A DNA stretch of 35,975 bases, from contig MNYK01000033.1 in assembly GCA_001873115.1 (NCBI GenBank), positions 1,913 to 37,887 on the forward strand. The letters run 5' to 3'. A program made the position numbers and the translations under genes. Origin of the DNA: Desulfobacterales bacterium CG2_30_60_27 (GTDB taxonomy: Bacteria > Desulfobacterota > Desulfobulbia > Desulfobulbales > CG2-30-60-27). Below, in pieces: positions 29,717 to 35,975 of this stretch; the first letter of the stretch is position 1, and the number at the start of each line of letters is the position of its first letter. The notes below the pieces were generated by a model that saw only the letters and a program-made list of their open reading frames with translations, had not been told where the DNA came from and did not search any database.

Positions 29717-30832
29717 TTACCCTTGCAGTCGCCCCGGGGGCATGGATTGGTTGTCGATGTATTCGTCTTTTATTGCCAGCACCTCGTCCATGGAATTCAT
29801 GAAAAGGTCAAGCAATACCGGGTCAAAATGGTTGCCCCGGCCTTCCATCATGATCTCCACCGCCTTGTCAACCGGGTAGGCCTTTTTGTACACCCGGTCA
29901 GAGGTCAGGGCGTCAAAAACGTCGCAGACCGCGGCGATCCGCCCTTCAATGGGAATGCTTTCCCCGGCCAGGCCGCGGGGGTAGCCGGAGCCGTTGAATT
30001 TTTCATGGTGGGTCCAGGCGATGATGGCGCCTGTCTCCAGCATGGTGGAGCTGGAGTTGGACAGCAACCGGTGGCCGATTTCCGCGTGTTTCTTGATGAT
30101 TACAAATTCCTCGGCCGTCAGTTTGCCGGGTTTCAGGAGGATGTTGTCCGGTGTGCCGATCTTGCCCACGTCGTGCAGGGGGCTGGCGCTGCGGATAAGC
30201 TCGCAGTCCGCGGGCGGCAACCCCGCCCGAATCGCCAGAATCTGGCAGAAGCTGCCCATGCGAACGGTATGCAGGGCGGTCTCGTCGTCACGGAATTCGG
30301 CGGCCATGGCCAGACGCTGGATGGTCTCTTCCCTGGAGATGCTCAGTTCCTTTTCCGTCTCCAGCAGTTTACGAATGGTTTCCTGGAGCTTGCGGGTCCG
30401 CTCTTCCACAAGCTGCTCCAGTTCCTCCCGGTGACGACGATTTTCCATTTCCAGTCCGCGCAGGTGCAGGCCGTTGGCCACGTTGAGGAGCACCTCGTTA
30501 CGATCCAGGGGCTTGATGACATAGCCGTACGCCCCGATTTCCAGGGCATGGGTCCCAACCTGCCGGTCGTCTACGGCCGTGGCCATGATTACCGCCAGAT
30601 CCTGGTACTTTTTTTTGGCGGTAGCCAGCAGTTCCAGGCCGGAGATGCCCGGCATCATGATGTCGGAGATCATCAGGGAGACAGGGGAATGGGCGAGAGT
30701 CAGCAACGCTTCTTCGCCATTGCTGGCGGTCAGGCAGTCGTAACCGTCCTTGCTCAGCCAGCGGGAGAGAATTTCCCGGATATAGATCTCATCATCAACG
30801 ATAAGAATCTTGGCGTCCTGTGGAGCCAGCAT
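29717..30832 (-). CDS. Response regulator with HD-GYP domain (c-di-GMP phosphodiesterase)
   Basis: This 371-aa protein has an N-terminal receiver domain with phosphorylation site Asp57 ('MISDIMMPGISG') and Lys107. A coiled-coil linker (about 128-170) leads to the HD-GYP domain. The catalytic motifs are His220-Asp221 ('PLHDVGKIGTP'), 'HHEKFNGSGYP' (from His275) and 'AVCDVFDALTSDRVYK'. The signature GYP motif is intact, so c-di-GMP hydrolysis is expected. No cognate histidine kinase is adjacent. With the GGDEF-PilZ gene it gives the neighbourhood both sides of c-di-GMP turnover. Confidence 0.93.
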   Translation of the reverse strand: MLAPQDAKILIVDDEIYIREILSRWLSKDGYDCLTASNGEEALLTLAHSPVSLMISDIMMPGISGLELLATAKKKYQDLAVIMATAVDDRQVGTHALEIGAYGYVIKPLDRNEVLLNVANGLHLRGLEMENRRHREELEQLVEERTRKLQETIRKLLETEKELSISREETIQRLAMAAEFRDDETALHTVRMGSFCQILAIRAGLPPADCELIRSASPLHDVGKIGTPDNILLKPGKLTAEEFVIIKKHAEIGHRLLSNSSSTMLETGAIIAWTHHEKFNGSGYPRGLAGESIPIEGRIAAVCDVFDALTSDRVYKKAYPVDKAVEIMMEGRGNHFDPVLLDLFMNSMDEVLAIKDEYIDNQSMPPGRLQG

Positions 30833-30900
30833 CTTCCGGGTACCTCGATTTTTTTTGGACCGGCAATCTGGTTGCGGCGGCCTGCGTCATAAGCGATGCT

Positions 30901-31031
30901 AATTACTCAGGTTGTTTAGCCTGTAGCGGCTCACGCCGCCCGGGGCGATTTATCATAAGGATGTTGGTGAATGAGTTGGCTTCCAGCCTGAAAGACTAAC
31001 ACCTTCAGACTGCCCCCCCTTGTGAGTAATT
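30901..31031. repeat. Dispersed palindromic intergenic repeat, copy 2, with 9-bp terminal inverted repeats
   Basis: The core 30908-31020 begins CAGGTTGTTTAGC and ends TTCAGACTGCCCCCCT, matching copy 1 at 24119-24226. It is bounded by perfect inverted 9-mers AATTACTCA (30901-30909) and TGAGTAATT (31023-31031). It fills most of the 319-base gap between the HD-GYP and AsmA-like genes; I see no gene in the rest. Confidence 0.7.
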
Positions 31032-31151
31032 ATAAAAAATAACACATTGTTTGTCTATCTTTCAATAAATATCCACAAAAGATCTTGTCCCGGGGCTGTC
31101 GGGTACGCAAGCCGAGGCATGGCGCCGCCTCAACCACCATGGCAGGCCAGG

Positions 31152-34100
31152 TTATTTCTCCTTTTCCATCATGGGGCTCAGAATGGTGAAGGGCAGCTTC
31201 AAGGTGTTGGTCACGAGGTTCAAGATGGATTCGCTGACCGCCTGGGCCGGCAGGAGCTGGATGTCCGGGTCGGGCATGCGACCGGTCACGCCAAAGGGAA
31301 TGGTGACCAGGGCGGTGTTCTTGCCGACCAGTGCCTTGCCGAGAATCGGCACGCTGGCGATAAGGCGGTCCACGGTCTTGAAGGGTGAGACGAGCAGGGT
31401 CATGTCGGTCTCCATGGTATCCAGGTCGAGGCCGCCCCTGGCAAACAGGGTGAGGCCGTCACCTTTGACCACCGCCTGGTCGATGAAGAGGCGGCCTTCT
31501 TGCACCGTGGACTCGATGTCCAGGGACGAGTACTTAAAGCCTTTCTGGGCCATGTCTTGCAGGCTGGTGCCGGAAAACATATCGGTGACATTCAGGATGC
31601 TGAAGACCTTGGAGAGCAGGGTCAGCCGTTTAATGGAGCCGCCGGGCGAGCGCAACTCCGCCTGGCCGCTGGTCCAGTGCCCATGTTCATGCTGAAGGCT
31701 GGCGTTGAGCTGGAAAGGCCCCTCGATGAGTTCGTCTTTTTTGCCGAGGCAGAGCAGCACTTCTTGAAAGAGCGGGGGGCTGGTCTGGTCGGTGGTGATC
31801 AGCAGGGTGCTGGTCCCCAGGCCGGGGTCGGAAAACCAGGTGCCGGCCATGGCCAGCGAGCACAGTGAAGCCTGGCTGACATCGATTCGCATGCCAACTC
31901 CGGGGAGCAGTGCCAACCGCCCGGCGACCGGAGCCCAGGTGTAACGAACGGCCGGGGCCGGGTTGGTATCGTCCTTGGCCCGCGCCTTTTCCCGGGTGAG
32001 GGCGTCTACCCGAAAGCTCATGGCGCCCAGTACGTCCCAGTTCCAGGGAGGCTGAATGCTGGCCGGGGGTACGACCGTGTCTGGTGTCCCCGGCGGCCTG
32101 GTGGGGAAAAAGCGGTGGGCCAGGGCGGCCCACTGGAGAGCTTCGGCCCGGGCCTCCAGGTCGACTAGCAGGCCGTTGGCGCCCAGGGTCAGGAGGCCGG
32201 CGAAATTTACGGGCTCATCGTTCAGACCCAGGCGTAACCGTTCGATCCGCACCTGCTGGCCAGTCGCCGCCAGGCTGGCCTCAAAAATGGTGAATGGAGT
32301 GTCGTGCCCGGGCACCGGCAAGTGCAGGCCGCTAAGCGTCAGTCGTCCCCGGGCGTAGGAGGAGGCGCACTCCGTGCGCAGTTCAAGTTGCATGTCTCCC
32401 GACAGGTGGCCGCCAAGCAGGGAATTGGTGGCCAGTAACTGGTCCAGGGTGGTGCCCGCCAGTTCGCCTTGCCAAGTGAGACGGAGCTCGCGAGGCTCGG
32501 TGGCGCGTGTCCACAGGGTGAGTTCCCCCTGGTCGTCGCCATTGTAAAAACGCGCCAAATTTACTTGGAGTGCGCTAGGGGTGATTTCCAGGTCCAGAAA
32601 GGCGTAGGGCAGCGGTTCCGGGCCGCCGGCCGCGTGAATCGCCCCAACGAGGCTGGTGGCCCCCTCTGCCCAGTTCAGAGTCAGTTGGTCCAGTCGGCAG
32701 GGGATGGCCGGAAAAAAGCGGTCCGGAATCCAGCCTTTTTCCCGGATCCAGTCGGCCAGGGGCGCCTCTACAAGGCCGGAAATTTTTACCTCGCCGGTCC
32801 AGTTCTCGAACATGTTGTGCAGGCAAGTGCCATCCAACAGCAGAGGCTGCCCTTGGAGACGGATCTTGCCGGCGCTCATGGTCACGCTTTCCTGGTTCAG
32901 GGCGCCGTGCATGGTTTCAACCACGATGGTGTCCGGCAACAGGGGGCTGGTCACTTCGAGATCGTTCAGGTCGTACCCCACGGCATAATGCCAGGCCCGC
33001 GGCTCCAAGGCCGGCCCTTGCATGGTCGTGTTGCTGGTAATGAGGCGGCCCGCCGCGCTGCTTATCGCCTGGTCGATGCTGGCCAGCAGGGCGTCATGCC
33101 GCTTGATTTCCCGCAACAGGGTGGCGGCGTCCCAGTCACCGTCCAGGGCGGTGAGCGTAAGCCTGGGCGTCCCGGTCCAGTTCACCGTGCCGGTGCAGCG
33201 CGTAACCTTCTGTGCGCCGCCCGTGGCCCGTACCTCCTCCCAGCGTACCGTGTCCGGGGCGATATCCAGGCGGCCACCCTGCACCACGATGGGCCAGGCA
33301 ATGGGGGCATAAGAGAAGCCGCCCTGCATGGCCCCTACCTGTACGCGGGTTTCAATATGGTCCAGGGTTTCACCCAGCAGCAGCCGTCCATGGGCCGTGC
33401 CCCGCACCTCGGAGAATTTTGCCAGTTCTTCCTGAAAAGGCGCCGAGCTGACCAGTTTATGTAGCACCGGCGGCAATTCGGTAAGATCCGCGGCAATGTC
33501 CAGGGCCAGCCTGAAGGCATGGTCCCGATCGGTGAGATCGAGATAGAGGTCGCAGTTGGAACCATAGCTGTGGTCGAGCCAGGCGGTTAATCCCTGCCCC
33601 GCCAGGTAACCGTTGATAATCGTGATATCGCCCCGCGCCTCCCGCAGCGTCAGGTCGGCCCCGGGTACATGGATGGGGGCCTTGATGCCGGCCACGCGAA
33701 TCTCCATCTTTTCCAGGTGCTTAAAGTCCGAGGCCGGGCCGTGCAAGCGGTAATTGGCCTGTTGGGCCGTGCCACCCAGGACTATAGCGTCGACCGTGCG
33801 GGCGATTTCGTTGGTGCCAAGGGTGTCAAGGGTGGCCTGGCGGAGGGCGGCCAGGTCAAGTTCTTCGGCTAGCAGATCAAGGGTCCAGTTGGCGGCCTCG
33901 CCCGCGGCGCCTGGTTCCCGGGCTACCATGCCATGCAGACGCAAGCCGGGCTCCCGGCTTTCCAGGGAGTTCAGGTCAACCTGCCAGCGGTCGCCGGCTT
34001 TGCTGAACAGGAGATCGGCCTGGCCCAATTTGGCAAAGACCCGGGATGATGGCCCGCTAATTAGGCCGGGCAACTGGCCGGTAAGCTTGACCGTAAGTTT

Positions 34101-34829
34101 TTCCAGACCTCGTCCCTCCAGTCGGGCGGCCAGATCAACCGGCGTATGGTCGGGCCGCACCGGCAAGTCCAGTTTCGGAGCGAGGGCCTTGGTCAGATCG
34201 ATTTTTTTTAGCGCCAGGTCGGCCTGGAAGGTGAAGTCCGCCAGGGAAAAAAAGCCGCTGGCCTGGCCGTGCGCCAAGGCCTTGCCCCCGCCGCCGGCGA
34301 GAGCAAATCGCACTTCCTGGTCAGTGGTCTGGAGCGTGCCGGAGACGGCCGTCACCGTAAGTTTGCCGGGGAACCAGGCCGTTGCCGGCTGGTCGGCGGT
34401 TTCCAGCAGCAGGGTGCCGTCGGTGATCTGGAAGCGGGCCTTGGGCAGGGCCACGGCGCCAGGCACCATCCCGCCCGCCGGCAGGAAGAGGCGTACCACC
34501 GGCCGGGCAAGATGGATGGAGCCAAGTCCTTCGGCCCGGCCCAGCAGCGTCCGCCAGTTCGGGTAGATGTCCACCTTGGGCAGGTCCATGGAAAGCCCGT
34601 CTTTTCCGACCTTGAGGTCGACCAGGGCGAGATGGGGCAGGGGGAGCCACTGCCAGCGGAGCTCTTGCAGCAGCAGGTCGCATTGCAGGCTGGTGCAGAA
34701 CTGCTGAACCAGCGCCAGCCTTACCCGGTCGACCCGCAGGAGCATGGGCGACATGATGACAACGCCCAGGAGAAAAAAAAGCAGACCGGCCCATGGCCAC
34801 CATCGGCCCCCGGCCCTTTTTTTTCTCAC
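31152..34829 (-). CDS. Very large AsmA-like membrane-anchored periplasmic protein
   Basis: This protein of about 1225 aa has one N-terminal membrane helix ('WWPWAGLLFFLLGVVIMSPM') and a long periplasmic part made of repeated amphipathic beta strands. That layout is typical of AsmA-like proteins (YhdP, TamB relatives) thought to carry lipids between the membranes. The C-terminal region 'GGLDLDTMETDMTLLVSPF' and 'IPFGVTGRMPDPDIQLLPAQ' is characteristic of the family. I chose GTG at 34829, behind GGAGGGGG; the open frame continues to 35114 but those residues look non-coding and overlap the divergent gene. Which AsmA subfamily it belongs to is uncertain. Confidence 0.85.
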   Translation of the reverse strand: MRKKRAGGRWWPWAGLLFFLLGVVIMSPMLLRVDRVRLALVQQFCTSLQCDLLLQELRWQWLPLPHLALVDLKVGKDGLSMDLPKVDIYPNWRTLLGRAEGLGSIHLARPVVRLFLPAGGMVPGAVALPKARFQITDGTLLLETADQPATAWFPGKLTVTAVSGTLQTTDQEVRFALAGGGGKALAHGQASGFFSLADFTFQADLALKKIDLTKALAPKLDLPVRPDHTPVDLAARLEGRGLEKLTVKLTGQLPGLISGPSSRVFAKLGQADLLFSKAGDRWQVDLNSLESREPGLRLHGMVAREPGAAGEAANWTLDLLAEELDLAALRQATLDTLGTNEIARTVDAIVLGGTAQQANYRLHGPASDFKHLEKMEIRVAGIKAPIHVPGADLTLREARGDITIINGYLAGQGLTAWLDHSYGSNCDLYLDLTDRDHAFRLALDIAADLTELPPVLHKLVSSAPFQEELAKFSEVRGTAHGRLLLGETLDHIETRVQVGAMQGGFSYAPIAWPIVVQGGRLDIAPDTVRWEEVRATGGAQKVTRCTGTVNWTGTPRLTLTALDGDWDAATLLREIKRHDALLASIDQAISSAAGRLITSNTTMQGPALEPRAWHYAVGYDLNDLEVTSPLLPDTIVVETMHGALNQESVTMSAGKIRLQGQPLLLDGTCLHNMFENWTGEVKISGLVEAPLADWIREKGWIPDRFFPAIPCRLDQLTLNWAEGATSLVGAIHAAGGPEPLPYAFLDLEITPSALQVNLARFYNGDDQGELTLWTRATEPRELRLTWQGELAGTTLDQLLATNSLLGGHLSGDMQLELRTECASSYARGRLTLSGLHLPVPGHDTPFTIFEASLAATGQQVRIERLRLGLNDEPVNFAGLLTLGANGLLVDLEARAEALQWAALAHRFFPTRPPGTPDTVVPPASIQPPWNWDVLGAMSFRVDALTREKARAKDDTNPAPAVRYTWAPVAGRLALLPGVGMRIDVSQASLCSLAMAGTWFSDPGLGTSTLLITTDQTSPPLFQEVLLCLGKKDELIEGPFQLNASLQHEHGHWTSGQAELRSPGGSIKRLTLLSKVFSILNVTDMFSGTSLQDMAQKGFKYSSLDIESTVQEGRLFIDQAVVKGDGLTLFARGGLDLDTMETDMTLLVSPFKTVDRLIASVPILGKALVGKNTALVTIPFGVTGRMPDPDIQLLPAQAVSESILNLVTNTLKLPFTILSPMMEKEK

Positions 34830-34942
34830 TGTTTTTTCCCCCTCCACCACAGGTCTCCTTCGGATGCGGCGCCATTGTCCGTTTCCGGCCAAGCATACCA
34901 GACCCGGGCGCGGGTGCCAACGGGGAAACACATGCGGCGCAT

Positions 34943-34971
34943 TTGCCGGCCCCGCCGCCGGCCGCCGGCAA
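34943..34971. other. GC-rich hairpin in the divergent upstream region
   Basis: TTGCCGGC and GCCGGCAA form a perfect 8-bp inverted repeat between the divergent AsmA-like and AMMECR1-type genes. It could be a regulator site or only a GC-rich structure. Confidence 0.35.
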
Positions 34972-35024
34972 TCACCAGAAGGGCACCATCTGAACATGAC
35001 CTTGGGCCGGCACTGTAAAAGACT

Positions 35025-35053
35025 TTGACACCTCCTAGGGCGCCGGGTAATGA
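35025..35053 (+). promoter_or_regulatory. Weak promoter candidate for the AMMECR1-type gene
   Basis: A perfect TTGACA (35025-35030) is followed 17 bases later by TAATGA, which matches the -10 consensus poorly. It lies about 60 bases upstream of the start. Confidence 0.35.
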
Positions 35054-35112
35054 TAAATAAAGACAAGCTGCTATGCGGGCAGGCAGGCCCGGTCGGGTCG
35101 CGGGAGATAACC

Positions 35113-35706
35113 ATGGCCGAACAGGCTGAACAGACAACGATCTTTAACGAGGCGCAGGGTCAGGCCCTGGTGCGGTTGGCCCGGCAGACCATAGCCGCTG
35201 AACTTGGCCGACCGGTAGCGGCCGTGGTGCCCGACATCCTGGCCGATCCGGCCTTGCAGGCCAGGCACGGCACCTTTGTTACCTTGCATTTGTCTGGTGC
35301 GTTGCGGGGCTGCATCGGCAGCCTGGTCGCCTTGGAGCCGTTGGTGGATGGGGTGCGGCGCAACGCCATGAACGCCGCCTTTCAGGATCCGCGCTTTTCC
35401 CCCCTTACCGTGGACGAGCTTAACGAGCTGGACATCGAGGTGTCGGTACTAACCGACCCCGCTCCCTTAGAGTATAAAGACGGCGCCGATCTGCTCGCCA
35501 AACTGCGGCCAAACATCGATGGAGTGATCATCCGCCAGGGTCATGCCGCCGCCACCTTCCTGCCCCAGGTCTGGGACCAGTTGCCGGAGCCGGCCGATTT
35601 CCTTGCCCATCTCTGTCGCAAGGCAGGCCTGCCCATGGACGCCTGGCAGCAGGGCAACCTGGTCGTCTCCACCTATCAGGTCCAGTATTTTTCCGAGAAA
35701 CCATAA
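35113..35706 (+). CDS. amrA: AMMECR1-domain protein (AmmeMemoRadiSam system protein A)
   Basis: This 197-aa protein is of the AMMECR1 family. 'HGTFVTLHLSGALRGCIGSL' is the signature motif, followed by 'AAFQDPRFSPLTVDELNELD' and 'IEVSVLTDPAPLEY', then 'GVIIRQGHAAATFLPQVWDQ'. Bacterial members often sit beside Memo and radical SAM genes; neither is present here. The activity is not established. I chose the ATG at 35113, with GGGAG 7 bases upstream, over the ATG at 35050 whose extra residues do not fit the family. It is transcribed divergently from the AsmA-like gene and is followed by tRNA-Leu. Confidence 0.92.
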   Translation: MAEQAEQTTIFNEAQGQALVRLARQTIAAELGRPVAAVVPDILADPALQARHGTFVTLHLSGALRGCIGSLVALEPLVDGVRRNAMNAAFQDPRFSPLTVDELNELDIEVSVLTDPAPLEYKDGADLLAKLRPNIDGVIIRQGHAAATFLPQVWDQLPEPADFLAHLCRKAGLPMDAWQQGNLVVSTYQVQYFSEKP

Positions 35707-35724
35707 GGGTTGGTTTGCCGGTGA

Positions 35725-35753
35725 TTGCCTTTTCGTCCGGCCTGTGCTACAAA
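35725..35753 (+). promoter_or_regulatory. Promoter of tRNA-Leu
   Basis: TTGCCT (35725-35730) and TACAAA (35748-35753) are 17 bases apart and lie about 30 bases upstream of the tRNA. Confidence 0.55.
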
Positions 35754-35782
35754 ACCTTGGGCGCTTGGTCAAAGCTGCCTGT

Positions 35783-35870
35783 GCCCGGGTGGCGGAACTG
35801 GTAGACGCAAGGGACTTAAAATCCCTCGGTCCTCGCGACTGTACGAGTTCGACTCTCGTCCCGGGCACCA
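35783..35870 (+). tRNA. tRNA-Leu (anticodon UAA)
   Basis: The 88-base gene includes an encoded CCA end. The acceptor stem pairs GCCCGGG with CCCGGGC. The anticodon stem is AGGGA/TCCCT with loop CTTAAAA, giving anticodon TAA. A long variable arm marks a class II tRNA, and the T-arm is ACGAG-TTCGACT-CTCGT. Confidence 0.95.
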
Positions 35871-35878
35871 GTAAAAAC

Positions 35879-35916
35879 AAGCACTTAGCGGATTACCGTT
35901 AGGTGCTTTTCTTTTT
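35879..35916 (+). terminator. Intrinsic terminator after tRNA-Leu
   Basis: AAGCACTTAGCGG pairs with CCGTTAGGTGCTT (two G-U pairs) around a short loop, followed by TTCTTTTT. Confidence 0.8.
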
Positions 35917-35938
35917 ATGGCTAAAGAATGGCTAAAGA
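35917..35938. repeat. 11-bp perfect tandem repeat downstream of tRNA-Leu
   Basis: ATGGCTAAAGA occurs twice in a row (35917-35927, 35928-35938). Paired short direct repeats beside a tRNA 3' end resemble integrase arm-type sites. Read forward from 35917 it gives only a 10-codon ORF. Confidence 0.6.
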
Positions 35939-35975
35939 AAATATTGTAACCGTGTCGTCTCTGGACGTTTTTTTC

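Noticed and set aside
34830-35114. N-terminal extension of the AsmA-like gene to 35114
   Set aside because: The extra residues are Pro/Arg/Cys-rich and unlike a membrane anchor. They overlap the divergent AMMECR1-type gene, and a GTG with a good ribosome-binding site lies at 34829.

Overview
The window looks like chromosomal DNA from a GC-rich, Gram-negative anaerobe, most likely a sulfate- or sulfur-metabolising deltaproteobacterium (Desulfobacterota, Desulfobulbales-like). This is an inference from gene content: a six-subunit Rnf complex with ApbE, a PEP-CTERM protein behind a sigma-54-type promoter, CheV and c-di-GMP proteins, AlgH, YkgJ, an AMMECR1-type protein and a very large AsmA-like protein. 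No taxonomic marker gene is present.

Positions 1-12.5 kb are an accessory defence island. It opens with a Phd/VapC-type toxin-antitoxin (TA) pair on the plus strand. Everything else up to 12.5 kb, apart from one orphan antitoxin, reads on the minus strand: a HigBA pair, then a type III-A (Csm) CRISPR effector locus. In transcription order this locus is cas6, an NE0113-family CARF protein, a CARF-HEPN (Csm6-like) ribonuclease, cas10 (csm1), csm2, csm3, a ParE-type toxin with its antitoxin, csm4 and csm5. Cas10 keeps its HD and GGDD motifs and Csm3 keeps its catalytic Asp, so target-RNA cleavage, ssDNA cleavage and cyclic oligoadenylate signalling all look possible. No CRISPR array and no cas1/cas2 are visible. 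The TA pair inside the csm operon and the orphan antitoxin between csm6 and cas10 are the main surprises here.

Positions 12.6-19.7 kb hold the operon rnfC-D-G-E-A-B-apbE, closed by a strong intrinsic terminator. Rnf couples ferredoxin:NAD+ electron transfer to ion translocation across the inner membrane. ApbE attaches FMN to RnfG and RnfD. RnfA carries an unusual secreted N-terminal domain, and rnfD appears to start with ATT.

Positions 19.7-35.97 kb are mostly single genes and short operons: a PEP-CTERM protein, a 59-aa ORF, glycogen branching enzyme, AlgH, agmatinase, then ykgJ-rlmH-cheV, a GGDEF-PilZ protein, a secreted coiled-coil protein, a REC-HD-GYP protein, an AsmA-like giant, an AMMECR1-type protein and tRNA-Leu(UAA). 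A terminator and an 11-bp tandem repeat after the tRNA resemble the flank of an integrated element. Two families of short dispersed intergenic repeats are also visible.
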